Shown here in pieces: positions 8,898 through 18,319 of a DNA stretch of 64,000 bases. Source of the DNA: JAENVU01 sp963801105. GTDB lineage: Bacteria; Actinomycetota; Acidimicrobiia; IMCC26256; JAENVU01. The stretch covers positions 3,763,496 to 3,827,495 of the forward strand of contig CAWDDH010000003.1 in assembly GCA_963801105.1 (NCBI GenBank). The letters are read 5' to 3'. Position numbers and translations under genes: made by a program. The stretch's first letter is position 1. Every line of letters starts with the position of its first letter. The notes under the pieces were generated by a model, which was given only the letters and a program-made list of their open reading frames with translations, had not been told where the DNA came from and made no database searches.

Positions 8898-10050
8898 CCA
8901 GCGTGGCGAGCTTCGCGATCGCGTCCTCCAGCACGTGCCGCTGCTTGCAGAACGTGAAGCGCACGAGCGAGCGACCGGCGTCGGAGTCATAGAAGACCGA
9001 ATTCGGGACCGCCACGACGCCGGCGCGGGCCGGGAGCGCCCGGCAGAACGCGAGCCCGTCGGTCTCGCCCAGCGGGGTGACATCGACCGTCACGAAGTAC
9101 GTGCCGCGCGGCGGGAAGACCCTGAACCCGACGTCGGCGAGCCCGGTGACCAGCAGATCGCGACGGGCACCGAGATCGGCCGCGAAGTCGCGGAAGTACG
9201 TGTCGGGAAGCCCCAACGCGGTGACGACCGCGTGCTGGAACGGCGTGCCGTTCGTGTACGTGAGGAACTGCTTGACGGTCCGGACCGCGTCGAGCAGTGG
9301 CGGCGCAGCGCACGCCCATCCGATCTTCCAACCGGTGAAGGAGAACGTCTTGCCGGCGGACGAGATCGTCACGGTGCGGTCCCGCATGCCCGGAAGGGTC
9401 GCCAGCGGGACGTGCTCGGCGCCGTCGTAGGTCAGGTGCTCGTACACCTCGTCGGTCACCGCGACGAGGTCGTGCTCGATGCACAGCGCGGCGATCTGGT
9501 CCAGCTCGGCGCGGTCGAACACCTTCCCGGTCGGGTTGTGAGGCGAGTTCAGCAGGAGCAGCCGGGTCCGGGGACCGATGGCCGCTCGGAGCGCCGCGAC
9601 GTCGAAGTGATAGTCGGGGACGTCGAGCGTGACGACCCGGCGGTCCGCCCCGGCCAGCGCGACGCAGGCGGCGTAGGAGTCGTAGTACGGCTCGAACATC
9701 ACGACCTCGTCACCCGGTTCGCAGAGCGCGAGCACGGTGGCCGCGATCGCCTCGGTCGCGCCCGCCGTGACCAGGACCTCGGTGTGTGGGTCGTACCACA
9801 GGCCGTACTGGTGCTCCTGGTGGCGCGCGATCGCCGCGCGGAGTTCGGGGATTCCCGGACCGGGCGCGTACTGGTTGTGCCCGGCGCGGATGGCCGCGAC
9901 CGCGGCGTCGGCGATCGACGCCGGACCGTCCGTGTCGGGGAAGCCCTGGCCGAGGTTGACCGCCCCCGTCGCCACGGCGAGCGCCGACATCTCCGCGAAG
10001 ATCGTCGTTCCGAACCCCTCGAGCCGCGACGCGAGGAGCCGCTCAGGCAT
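8893..10050 (-). CDS. Class I/II PLP-dependent aminotransferase
   Basis: A 385-residue fold-type I aminotransferase. The substrate Asn motif is NSPHNPTGKVF, the cofactor Asp/Tyr region TDEVYEHL, the Schiff-base lysine is in SSAGKTFSFTGWKIGW, and a C-terminal Arg lies in SLVRFTFCK. The closest match by pattern is the group holding N-succinyldiaminopimelate aminotransferase (DapC) and kynurenine/methionine aminotransferases (QGFPDTDGP near the N-terminus), so it may act in lysine/peptidoglycan synthesis. Its start overlaps the DUF3054 gene by 8 bases, and it is last in an apparent operon sulfatase-DUF3054-aminotransferase. Confidence 0.85.
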   Translation of the reverse strand: MPERLLASRLEGFGTTIFAEMSALAVATGAVNLGQGFPDTDGPASIADAAVAAIRAGHNQYAPGPGIPELRAAIARHQEHQYGLWYDPHTEVLVTAGATEAIAATVLALCEPGDEVVMFEPYYDSYAACVALAGADRRVVTLDVPDYHFDVAALRAAIGPRTRLLLLNSPHNPTGKVFDRAELDQIAALCIEHDLVAVTDEVYEHLTYDGAEHVPLATLPGMRDRTVTISSAGKTFSFTGWKIGWACAAPPLLDAVRTVKQFLTYTNGTPFQHAVVTALGLPDTYFRDFAADLGARRDLLVTGLADVGFRVFPPRGTYFVTVDVTPLGETDGLAFCRALPARAGVVAVPNSVFYDSDAGRSLVRFTFCKQRHVLEDAIAKLATLG

Positions 10051-10447
10051 CGACGGAGGTCCGCCGGCGGACGAGGAGCGCGATCCCCCGCCAACCGAGC
10101 GTGAACGCCGACAGCACCACCATCGCTACGAGCGAGAACGTCGAGAAGACCGGTCGCCCGGTGAGCCACCGCAGCGGACCTCCCACGAGGACCGCGATCA
10201 CGACGGTGCCGAGCACCCGTCCGGGCCAGTCCTCGGCATCCACGTACAGCCGGGTGACCAGCCCTCCGACGACGAAGCCGACCGCGAGCGGCCACCAGAC
10301 CGTGAGGTACCAGACGATGCCGCCGGACTTGCCGTGGTCCGCCTTGCCGAGCGCCGCGAACACGAGCACGCAGAGCCAGTCGGCGAGGAGCGGCGCGATG
10401 GCGCGCCGGTCGAATCGCGCGGAGGTCGCCGGTCGAACCTCGGTCAC
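10043..10447 (-). CDS. DUF3054 family membrane protein
   Basis: A 134-residue protein with about four membrane helices. The pattern (LLADWLCVLVFAALGKADH, VWWPLAVGFVVG, GRPVF) matches DUF3054, a widespread actinobacterial family of unknown role. The GTG start overlaps the sulfatase stop (GTGA), so the two are co-translated. Confidence 0.8.
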   Translation of the reverse strand: MTEVRPATSARFDRRAIAPLLADWLCVLVFAALGKADHGKSGGIVWYLTVWWPLAVGFVVGGLVTRLYVDAEDWPGRVLGTVVIAVLVGGPLRWLTGRPVFSTFSLVAMVVLSAFTLGWRGIALLVRRRTSVDA

Positions 10448-11955
10448 CCGACACCTCCGACCACGGACTTGGCCGGGTACTTGCCGAAGCTGGCGAAGTG
10501 CTGGCTCAGGCCGGCGGTGAAGGCGTCGAGGTAGGGGATCTTGCGGATCATGTAGGAGTGCTGCTCCTTCGGATCCAGGTACAGGTTGTACAGCCGGGAG
10601 TAGGTGTACTTCTGCGTCACACCGCTGAACCCACCGGAGCTCTGGAGATCCCGGTCGTCGTCGGAGGTGGAGGCGAGCATCATCTTGTACTCACCGCACC
10701 GCACTGCGGAGAACGTCGTGCCGAGCCAGTAGTAGAGGTACTTGCGGTTCGACGGCGTGTCGTCACCGAGCAGGAACGAGGTCTGGTCGACGGCGTCGAG
10801 ATAGCGGTCGTCGGGAATCGCGTCGGAGGCGCCCGCGAGCCGCAACAACGTCGGGTACCAGTCCATGAGCGAGAAGAGACCGTCGGTCGCCGACCCGGGC
10901 TCGACCATGCCCCGCCAGTACAGGACCCCCGGGACCCGTTGGCCGCCTTCCCAGGTGCTGCCCTTGGCCGAACGGAACGGCGAGTACGCGCTGTCGGGCC
11001 AGGTCTCCATCTCCGGCCCGTTGTCGGAGGTGACGAAGATCATCGTGTCGTCGAGCTGGCCGGTCTCCTCGAGAGTTGCCACGAGCCGGCCGACGATGTC
11101 GTCGAGTTCGACGATGGAGTCCTTGTACGGGTGCTTCGACGGGGACTTCCCGAGGAAGTCGGGATGCGGGTAGTTGTCGAAGTGCGTGCCCCGGGTGCAG
11201 TGGTAGAGGAACCACGGCCGATCGTCCCGGGCCATGCGCTCGATGTACTGCTGGGAGTACTTGCACCACATGTCGTCGAGCAGCGCGAGCACCGGGATCG
11301 TGACCTCCTCGACCTCCTCGACCTCACCACCCTTCTCGGCGTGGACGAAGCACTTGCTGAACGGGGCGTTCTCGATCCAGCGGGTGCGCTCTTCGCTGTA
11401 GACGATCTCGGGGAAGAAGTACGGGTCGCGCCACTCCGTGTACATGTCCGAGACCGAGAGGAAGCCGTAGAAGTCGTCGAAGCCCACGTTCTGGGGCTGG
11501 GACTCGCGGTTCTCCCCCATGTGCCACTTGCCGACCGCCTGGGTCGCGTACCCGGCCTCGCTCAGCAGCGCCGCGATCGTGATCTCACCTTGGAGCCCAC
11601 CCGCCTCGCCGTACATCGGCGGCCGCATGAGCCCGTGCCGCATCGGGAGCCGGCCGGTCATGAGCGACGCGCGCGACGGCGTGCACGAGGGCTCCGAGTA
11701 GCAGCTCGTCAGGAGCTTGCCGTCACGGGCGAGCCGGTCGATGTTCGGGGTCGGCGCACCGACGGCCACGCCCCCGCCGTAGCAGCCGAAGTCGCCCCAC
11801 CCGACGTCGTCGAACACGACCATCAGCACGTTCGGGCGCTTCGTGCGGGCCGCGAGCTTGGCGTCGACGGCAGCCTCGGCCTCCGGGAACCGGAAGTGCG
11901 GTTCGAGGTGGTCGGCGTCCTGCACCGTCGCCGCGGTGATCGGATCGTGGGCCAT
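10444..11955 (-). CDS. Type I sulfatase (arylsulfatase family)
   Basis: 503 residues from the ATG at 11955, which has GAGGAG 6 bases upstream. A GTG two codons earlier lies too near that site. The metal motif DDVGWGD is at about 49-55 and the formylglycine site SCTPSR at about 87-92. A GKWHMG motif and the late SDNGP metal motif are also present. Cys in CTPSR is the residue that formylglycine-generating enzyme oxidises. No signal peptide is seen, so it probably hydrolyses sulfate esters in the cytoplasm. It differs clearly from the second sulfatase at 24899. Confidence 0.87.
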   Translation of the reverse strand: MAHDPITAATVQDADHLEPHFRFPEAEAAVDAKLAARTKRPNVLMVVFDDVGWGDFGCYGGGVAVGAPTPNIDRLARDGKLLTSCYSEPSCTPSRASLMTGRLPMRHGLMRPPMYGEAGGLQGEITIAALLSEAGYATQAVGKWHMGENRESQPQNVGFDDFYGFLSVSDMYTEWRDPYFFPEIVYSEERTRWIENAPFSKCFVHAEKGGEVEEVEEVTIPVLALLDDMWCKYSQQYIERMARDDRPWFLYHCTRGTHFDNYPHPDFLGKSPSKHPYKDSIVELDDIVGRLVATLEETGQLDDTMIFVTSDNGPEMETWPDSAYSPFRSAKGSTWEGGQRVPGVLYWRGMVEPGSATDGLFSLMDWYPTLLRLAGASDAIPDDRYLDAVDQTSFLLGDDTPSNRKYLYYWLGTTFSAVRCGEYKMMLASTSDDDRDLQSSGGFSGVTQKYTYSRLYNLYLDPKEQHSYMIRKIPYLDAFTAGLSQHFASFGKYPAKSVVGGVG

Positions 11956-12034
11956 GCACACTCCTCAGCGGTCGGGCCGGTCCGCCGGGCATCGTTTCAC
12001 GCTCACCCTCCGGCGGGCCACACCGGGCGATGCG

Positions 12035-12484
12035 TCATACCCGGAACCGCTGGACGGGCCCCTCCTCGTTGGCGAGCTCGGTGAACGGAACCGGGATCGT
12101 CCGCCGCCAGAACGCGGTCGCGCCCGCGTTCTCGAACTGCTGACGCGTCTGCCACTCGCCGGGGAACCGGGCGAAGACGGCCCGGGCCGCGTCGGTGCCC
12201 ACTCCACCTCGGCGGTACTTGCGCAGCACGAAGAACTCGGCCATGTCGTGCGGATCGCCCGACCGCACCAGCGCGAAGCCCGCGAGCTTCCCGTCGATCC
12301 GGAACAGGAAGGCGTGCCGGTCCGGCTCGGCCCAGTACCGGTCGAGAAACCGCCACCCGAACGTGCCGTCGTCGCCGACGTCGGCACCGGTGCGCTCGGA
12401 GAAGTCGTGCGCGTACAGCTCGAGGAGCCGACCGAGCACCGGCTGCTCGGCGGGCATCGCCGGATCGACCGCGAGGGAGCTCAC
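12035..12484 (-). CDS. GNAT-family N-acetyltransferase
   Basis: 149 residues. The acetyl-CoA loop is recognisable (FFVLRKYRRGGVGTDAARAVF, with the RRGGVG pyrophosphate-binding turn), followed by the FENAGATAFWRR segment usual near the C-terminus. The GTG start overlaps the stop of the methyltransferase gene (GTGA), placing it in the alkylation-repair transcript. The substrate is unknown. Confidence 0.75.
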   Translation of the reverse strand: MSSLAVDPAMPAEQPVLGRLLELYAHDFSERTGADVGDDGTFGWRFLDRYWAEPDRHAFLFRIDGKLAGFALVRSGDPHDMAEFFVLRKYRRGGVGTDAARAVFARFPGEWQTRQQFENAGATAFWRRTIPVPFTELANEEGPVQRFRV

Positions 12485-12971
12485 GCGTCGATCAACCGAC
12501 CCTGGGGCTGCTCGAGGTCGAGCAGCCGCTGCTTCCACGCCAGCCCGCCCCCGAACCCGGTGAGCGAGCCGTCGGCGCCGATGACGCGGTGGCACGGCAC
12601 GATGATCGCGATCGGGTTCTGGCCGTTGGCGGCACCCACCGCGCGAGCGGCACCGGGCCGGTCGACCCGCTTGGCGAGCTCCCCGTAGGAGATCGTCTCG
12701 CCGTACGGGAATCCGCGCGGAGCTGCGCCCACACCTCGAGCTGGAACGGGGTGCCCTCCGGCGCGAGCTCGAGGTCGAACTCGTGGCGCGTCCCGGCGAA
12801 GTACTCGTCGAGCTGGGTGACGACGGGATCGAGCGCCGCGTCATCGCGCTCCCATCCCGGCTCGACCGGCGGGCGGCCGGCGACGAAGTGCAGGCGCACG
12901 ACCCGGCCGGCGTCGTCGATCGCGAGCAGCAACGGGCCCTCCGGACCCTCGTAGATCCGGTACTTCGTCAC
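12481..12971 (-). pseudogene. ogt: Methylated-DNA--protein-cysteine methyltransferase, frameshifted
   Basis: A direct-reversal DNA repair protein that takes the methyl group from O6-methylguanine onto a Cys. The N-terminal domain starts at GTG 12971 (VTKYRIYEGPEG) after GAGGAGACGAG and reads to FQLEVWAQLR. The sequence then moves to another frame at about 12,715-12,725, where FPYGETISYGELAKR and the active-site PCHRV continue to the stop. The break falls in the GC-alternating run CTCCGCGCGG, so a small indel restores one protein of about 162 residues. All family motifs are kept, so sequencing error or a very recent mutation is likelier than old decay. Confidence 0.8.
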
Positions 12972-14436
12972 GGTCTCGTCTCCTCGTCGGATGACGGGGG
13001 CGAGTGACGCCCAGAGATGGGCGTTCGCGTACGCCCGCCAGGGTCGCCAGGCCTCGGCCCGGGCGAGCACGGCGCGCGGCTCGGCGTCGAGCCCGCACGC
13101 GACGAGCGCGCGGCGGATGCCGAGGTCGGTCGGGAGGAACGCGTCCGGGTCGCCGACCGCGCGCATCAGGACGTACTCGGCGGTCCAGGGGCCGATCCCC
13201 GGCAGCGCGACGAGCCGGCCGCGCAGCTCGTCGCGGTCGGCGCCGGGGTCGATCACGACGTGGCCGTCGGCGATGGCGGTGGCGGTCGCGATCAGCGCCC
13301 GGCCCCGGGCACGGGGCATCGGAAGATCCTCCGGGGTCAGCGCCGCGATCGCCGCGGCGTCCGGGAACCGGCGGGTGACCGAGCCGACGGCGGCGTCGAG
13401 CGGTTTGCCGATGCGGGCCGCGATCCTCCCGACGATCGTGCGGGCCCCGGCGACCGAGACCTGTTGGCCGACGATCGCGCGCGTCACCAGCTCGGTACCG
13501 TCCGGGTGGCCCGGCACGCGGAGACCCGGGCGGGCGGCGACGAACGGTGCGAGCACCGGATCCCGGCCCAGCGTGGCATTCACGGATTCCGGATCTGCAT
13601 CGAGGTCGAACAGGCGGCGGGTGCGCGCCACCGCCGCGGTGAGGTCCCGCAGGTCGTCGAGCCGGTAGGCACCGGTCACGTGGTCCGTCGCCGGGCGTGA
13701 TCGGTGATGACGCCGGAGCCGTGCGGCAGGTCGAGCGACCGGCGGTACGCGCCGTCGGTCACCTCCTCGATCCCGGCGAACGGCACGAAGCGCGAGGAAC
13801 GCGAGCACGCCCGCCGGCGTCGAACGGCGTGCGCACTGCGAGCCGCACGACCACGTGGCCGGGCTCACTCGTCGGCGCGGTCCCGGCCCGGAGCGACGAC
13901 GGCGTCACCGCGAACACGTCGCGGATCGTGTCGTTGAACTGGCGGATGCTGGCGAAGCCGGCGGCGAACGCGACATCGGCGAAGCGCAGGTCGGTCGTCT
14001 CGATGAGCACGCGTGCCGTCTGCGCGCGCTGGGCCCGGGCGAGCGCGAGCGGTCCGGCCCCGACCTCGGCGACGAGCAGGCGGTGGACCTGGCGCTCGCT
14101 GTACGCGAGCCGTTGCGCCAGGCCTCCGACGCCATCGCGGTCGACGACGCCGTCCGCGATCAGACGCATGGCCCGCGCGACGATGTCGCCGCGCGGGTCC
14201 CACTCCGGCGAACCGGGCGACGCGTCGGGCCGGCACCGTTTGCACGCGCGGTAGCCCGCCTTCTGCGCGGCGGCCGCCGTGGGGAGGAACTCGACGTTGC
14301 GGGCGAAGGGCGTCCGGGCCGGACAGCTCGGGCGGCAGTAGATGCCGGTGGTCTTCACGGCGGTGAAGAACCAGCCGTCGAAGCGAGCGTCCTTGCTCTC
14401 GACCGCTCGCAGGCAGGTCTCGACGTCGGGGGTCAC
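12968..14436 (-). pseudogene. Ada-AlkA fusion: methylation-responsive regulator and 3-methyladenine DNA glycosylase, frameshifted
   Basis: Start GTG 14436. In the first frame lie the Ada zinc/methyl-acceptor domain (YCRPSCPAR and CKRCRP, the four-Cys set) and two AraC-type helix-turn-helix units, then the beginning of the AlkA N-terminal domain (VRLAVRTPFDAGG) before a stop at 13759. The AlkA part continues in two other frames: VLAFLALRAV, then FAGIEEVTDGAYRRSLDL, then ATDHVTGAYRLDDLRDL through the helix-hairpin-helix (ALPGIGPWTAEYVLMRA, catalytic Asp region PTDLGIRR). At least three indels lie between about 13,690 and 13,815. Ada-AlkA fusions are common in actinobacteria: self-methylation activates transcription of the repair genes. 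The last frame has no stop before the next gene. Confidence 0.8.
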
Positions 14437-14602
14437 CCGAGCACCATCGCAGACCTGGTGGGGCATTGCTAGCGGATTTCGGACATCGCGGTACCGCGGG
14501 TGCCCCGAAGTGGTGCGCACCGCTCCGGCACGATCCCCGTCCCGCCGGACTCGCCGATTCCGGGTCCGGCGGAGGAACGGGATCCGGTGGGAAGCTCGAC
14601 GC

Positions 14603-15262
14603 ATGGCGCCCGCACTGCCCAGCCTGGTCCTCTTCGAAGGGTTGCCCGGGTCGGGCAAGACGACGACTTCACACGAGGTGGTCACCTTGTACGCGGCGCG
14701 GGGGGTCGCGTACGAGTGGACGTCCGAGGAAGACAAGGATCACCCGTTCTTCGGTCCCGAGGTGTGGCGGCTCCACCGCCGGTCGGACTACGACGAGATC
14801 TGTCTTGCTCGCTGGCAGCACGTCGTCGACTCGTGTGAGGGGCGGGGCTGGGTGCTCGACGCGTGCGCGATGCAGAGCACGGTCCGGTTCATGTTCGAGC
14901 AATGCTGGAGCTTCGAGCGGATTGCCGGGTACTGGCGGCGGTTCGAGGACGTCGTCGCGCCCATCGGCGCGGTCCACGTCTCCATCGCGCCCGGCGATCC
15001 CGAGGCGTTCGTCCGGCTGCACACGATGAACGTCCGGGCCGGCGTGTGGCCGAAGATCGCTCGACACGTCGAAACCACACCCGCGGGCCAGAGGCTCGCG
15101 GCGGCGGGATGCGACGCCGTCGCCGTCGAGTTCTGGGTCCGCTCCAGCGAGCTGTGCAACGAACTTCATGACCGCTCTCGCCTACCGGTGTTCGTGCTCG
15201 ACCCGGGCGACGGATGGGTTCACGCCGCCCACGACGTCATGGGTTGGCTCGGTGCTCGATGA
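14603..15262 (+). CDS. P-loop kinase-like protein, thymidylate-kinase-like fold
   Basis: 219 residues from the ATG at 14603. An upstream extension to 14342 would run into the ada gene and is not coding-like. A clear P-loop, FEGLPGSGKTT, lies near the N-terminus. The rest (WTSEEDKDHPFFGPEVWRLH, WVLDACAMQSTVRFMFEQCW) fits a small AAA/thymidylate-kinase-type NTPase that acts on an unknown small molecule. It lies divergent from ada across 166 bases in which no other gene is seen. Confidence 0.65.
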   Translation: MAPALPSLVLFEGLPGSGKTTTSHEVVTLYAARGVAYEWTSEEDKDHPFFGPEVWRLHRRSDYDEICLARWQHVVDSCEGRGWVLDACAMQSTVRFMFEQCWSFERIAGYWRRFEDVVAPIGAVHVSIAPGDPEAFVRLHTMNVRAGVWPKIARHVETTPAGQRLAAAGCDAVAVEFWVRSSELCNELHDRSRLPVFVLDPGDGWVHAAHDVMGWLGAR

Positions 15263-15428
15263 GACGCAATCGTGCTCGGCCACGCCCGGAGCTCCCGACT
15301 GCGTCGGAGGTCATGAGCGGTCGCCGGGGAGCATCGGCGGAGCGTTCCGCGGAACGTCCCAGGATCTTCCAGCGCCCCTGACCCCGGTACCGGGAATCCG
15401 GAGGAACGGGGGCTGCAAGGATCGGGCC

Positions 15429-16883
15429 GTGCTGCTCCACGACGTGCTCGCCGACGCGGCGCGGCGCGTGCCCGACACGCCGGCGGTGATCACCGAGGCC
15501 GAGACGGTCACGTTCGCCGAGCTGGCCGAGCGGGTGGCCGCCCGGGCGACGCGGATCTCGGCCCTCACCGGGCCGGGGGACCGCGTGGCGGTCCTCGCGC
15601 AGAACCGGATCGAGTACGTGGAGCTGTACTACGCGGCACCGCTCGCGGGTCGCGTGCTCGTGCCACTCAACCACCGACTGCACCCCGAGGAGTGGCGCCA
15701 GACCCTCGACGCGTCGGGGGCACGCCTCGTCTTCGGCGACCGGGCGTTGCTGGACCGACTCGACGCCGACGGGCCGCGCTCGATCGCGTTCGACGACGAG
15801 CTGCCCCCCGAGACCGCGGGATCGTTCGCCCCTCCGGCCCGTGACCCCGACGACGTCGCATGGCTCATCGGGACGAGCGGCACGACGGGTTCGCCCAAGC
15901 TCGCGATGCTCTCGGACGCGAACCTCCTCGCCGCGGTGGACGCGACGTTGCCGGCGCGCCCGGTCGGCAAGACCGACGTGCTGCTCACGCCGTTCCCGCT
16001 GTGTCACGTCGCGGGGTACAACGTGTTCGTCCTCCACCGGCGGGCGCGACCGATCGTGCTCCAGCGCACGTTCGACGCGGTCGGGCTCACCCGGCTCGTC
16101 GCCCGGCACCGGGTGACGATGCTCTCGCTCGCGCCGACGATGATCGCGATGCTGCTCGATCATCCCGACGTGGACGACGCGGATCTCACCACCGTGCACG
16201 CGCTCGGGTACGGCGCATCGCCGATCCCCGGGACCGTGCTGCGGCGGGTGATCGACCGGTGGGACTGGGACTGCTCCCAGGGGTTCGGGATGACCGAGCT
16301 CGCGGGCAACGCGCTCTTCCTCGGGCCGGAGGAGCACCGCCGCGCCGCGGCCGGCGACGACCGTCTGCTCGTGGCCGCGGGTCGGCCGTCGCCCGGCGTC
16401 GAGGTCCGCGTCGGCGAGCACGACGAGCTGCTGATCCGTGCCCCGCAGGTCATGATCGGGTACTGGCAGGACCCGGATGCGACTACGACGGCGCTCGGCG
16501 ACGGTTGGCTCCACACCGGCGACGTCGCCCGGATCGACGACGACGGGATCGTCACGATCGTCGACCGCAAGAAGGACGTGATCGTGAGCGGCGGCGAGAA
16601 CGTCGCGTCCCGCGAGGTCGAGGAGGTCCTGCACACCCATCCGGCGGTCGGCGACGTCGCAGTGATCGGTATCCCCGACCCACGGTGGGGGGAGCAGGTC
16701 TGCGCGGTCGTCGTCGCACGCGAGGAAGTGGACGCGGCCGACCTCGTCGCGCACTGTCGGGCGCAGCTCGCCGGCTTCAAGTGCCCGCGCCGCGTCGAGT
16801 TCGTGGACATACTCCCGCGCAACGCGTCGGGCAAGATCCTGAAGCACCGCCTCCGCGCCGAGTTGGCGGGTGCAGCCGACTGA
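15429..16883 (+). CDS. AMP-binding acyl-CoA synthetase / ligase
   Basis: 484 residues from the GTG at 15429, the first start consistent with the family's N-terminus (LLHDVLADAARRVPDTPAVI). The ANL-superfamily motifs are in order: P-loop SGTTGSPK (about 149-156), GMTELAGN, the hinge segment WLHTGDVARIDDDG then DRKKDVIVSGGEN, and the C-terminal adenylation lysine in NASGKILK. It should activate a carboxylic acid to its acyl-CoA. With PhyH and amidohydrolase genes next to it, an aliphatic or steroid-side-chain acid is plausible. No gene is seen in the 166 bases upstream. Confidence 0.87.
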   Translation: MLLHDVLADAARRVPDTPAVITEAETVTFAELAERVAARATRISALTGPGDRVAVLAQNRIEYVELYYAAPLAGRVLVPLNHRLHPEEWRQTLDASGARLVFGDRALLDRLDADGPRSIAFDDELPPETAGSFAPPARDPDDVAWLIGTSGTTGSPKLAMLSDANLLAAVDATLPARPVGKTDVLLTPFPLCHVAGYNVFVLHRRARPIVLQRTFDAVGLTRLVARHRVTMLSLAPTMIAMLLDHPDVDDADLTTVHALGYGASPIPGTVLRRVIDRWDWDCSQGFGMTELAGNALFLGPEEHRRAAAGDDRLLVAAGRPSPGVEVRVGEHDELLIRAPQVMIGYWQDPDATTTALGDGWLHTGDVARIDDDGIVTIVDRKKDVIVSGGENVASREVEEVLHTHPAVGDVAVIGIPDPRWGEQVCAVVVAREEVDAADLVAHCRAQLAGFKCPRRVEFVDILPRNASGKILKHRLRAELAGAAD

Positions 16884-16908
16884 ACGAGCACCGCGAAGGA
16901 GATCGAAG

Positions 16909-17415
16909 ATGGAACAGTGCGAGGTCTGTGGGTTCGCGTGGGCCGCGGTGACACCGGAGGAGACCGCACGCCGGCTGCGCGCCGTCGCCGCCGACGTCCA
17001 CGGAGTGTTCGCCGGCGTCGGTGACTGGATCGGCGCACGTCCGGACCCGGAGACGTGGTCGGTCCGGGAGTACGGCTGCCACATCCGCGACGTCCTGCTG
17101 AACCTCCGCGACCGGGTCGTGCTCGGCGTCGCCGAGGACAACCCGCATCCCCACCCGATGCACGCACAGGTCCGGCTCGAGATCGGCATGTACCGCACCG
17201 AGGACGCCGCCACGCTCGCCCGCGAGATCGACGGCGCCGCGCAACTGCTCGCCCGGACCGTCGACGCGCTCGACCCCGACCGGCTCGCCCGACCGATCTT
17301 CTACCCCTACCCCCGGCCCGAGACCCGCTCCGTCGGCTGGGTGGCGGCGCAGGCGCTCCACGAGGCCGAGCACCACCTCGACGACATCCGCCGCGCGGTC
17401 GCGATTCGTGCCTGA
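16909..17415 (+). CDS. DinB-family metal-dependent protein
   Basis: 168 residues from an ATG preceded by AAGGAG. The N-terminus carries a CEVCG pair. The DinB four-helix fold is supported by WSVREYGCHIRD and the C-terminal HEAEHHLDDI, which supply the usual three metal-binding histidines. Family members include mycothiol- and bacillithiol-dependent S-transferases and maleylpyruvate isomerases, so a thiol-transfer role in catabolism or detoxification is possible but not shown. It overlaps the PhyH gene by 8 bases. Confidence 0.75.
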   Translation: MEQCEVCGFAWAAVTPEETARRLRAVAADVHGVFAGVGDWIGARPDPETWSVREYGCHIRDVLLNLRDRVVLGVAEDNPHPHPMHAQVRLEIGMYRTEDAATLAREIDGAAQLLARTVDALDPDRLARPIFYPYPRPETRSVGWVAAQALHEAEHHLDDIRRAVAIRA

Positions 17416-18286
17416 GCCCGCTCGCCCGACGGCCGAGGAGGTCGCAGCGTTCGCCGCCGACGGCGTGGTGTGCCTGCGCGCCGCGCTCGACGTCGCCGCG
17501 GTCGAGGCCATGGCCGGACCGGTCGAGCAGGCGCTGACGTCGACGGCGGTCGCCGACCTCTCGGAGATGGGACGCGTCCTCGAAGCCGCGGGCGAGCGCG
17601 TGGTGCGCGACGACACCGGCGCCAACGACACCGGCGCCACCGGGACCGGAGCCTTCGCGAGCGGAGTGGACCACTGGCGCGAGCAATCGACGTTCGCGGA
17701 CTTCGCGTGCCGGTCTGCGCTCCCCCGCCTCGTCGCCGGGCTGCTGCAGAGCGCCGAGCTCTGGCTCTACGAGGACAGCGTGCTGGTCAAGGAGCCCGGC
17801 GCACGCGAGCACACCGTGTGGCATCAGGATCTCGGCTACTTCCATGTCGACGGCGAGCAGCTCGCCACCACGTGGTGCCCGCTCGACGCCGTGACCCCCG
17901 AGACCGGCGCGGTCCGGTACGTGATCGGCTCGCACCGCTGGACCTCGACCTACCGGCCGAACCTGTTCGTGAGTCCGATGGCGATCCCGGGCACCGCGGG
18001 CGAGGACGTGCCCGATGTCGACGCGCTCGCCGCCGCCGGCGAGTGCGAGATCGTCACGTTCAGCACCGCACCGGGCGACGTCGTCGTGCACCACGCGCGG
18101 ACGCTGCACGCGGCCGGACCCAACACGTCCGGCACCACCCGGCGGCGGGCCATCTCGGTGCGGTACTGCGGCGACGACGCGCGGACGCTGGTGCGGGCCG
18201 GCGCACCGCGCAAGGCACATCAGGAGGGCTGGACCGACGGCGAGCCCCTCCGCGGCCCCGACCACCCCAGGGTGTGGCCGCGCTGA
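17408..18286 (+). CDS. Phytanoyl-CoA dioxygenase (PhyH)-family oxygenase
   Basis: 292 residues. It is an Fe(II)/2-oxoglutarate-dependent hydroxylase: the metal triad is HQD (in VWHQDLGYFH) with the distal His in HHARTLHAAGPN, and an Arg about 11 residues later (RRRAISVRYC) can hold 2-oxoglutarate. A Thr/Gly/Ala-rich degenerate repeat (about 69-82) forms a loop not needed by the fold. The GTG start overlaps the DinB stop. The substrate is unknown. It has a distant paralogue at 36017. Confidence 0.85.
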   Translation: MPEPARPTAEEVAAFAADGVVCLRAALDVAAVEAMAGPVEQALTSTAVADLSEMGRVLEAAGERVVRDDTGANDTGATGTGAFASGVDHWREQSTFADFACRSALPRLVAGLLQSAELWLYEDSVLVKEPGAREHTVWHQDLGYFHVDGEQLATTWCPLDAVTPETGAVRYVIGSHRWTSTYRPNLFVSPMAIPGTAGEDVPDVDALAAAGECEIVTFSTAPGDVVVHHARTLHAAGPNTSGTTRRRAISVRYCGDDARTLVRAGAPRKAHQEGWTDGEPLRGPDHPRVWPR

Positions 18287-18319
18287 GGTTGCCGCCCGCG
18301 CCGCAGCGCGACCGATAGG

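Noticed and set aside
12481..13868. A real AlkA-methyltransferase fusion protein
   Set aside because: One frame does run from AlkA into the methyltransferase N-terminal domain, but a GTG with a good ribosome binding site lies exactly at the methyltransferase start and a frame change lies within both genes. Separate genes are more likely.
16015..16030. AACGTGTT core resembling a KstR half-site pair
   Set aside because: It lies inside the acyl-CoA synthetase coding region and lacks the outer T and A of the operator.
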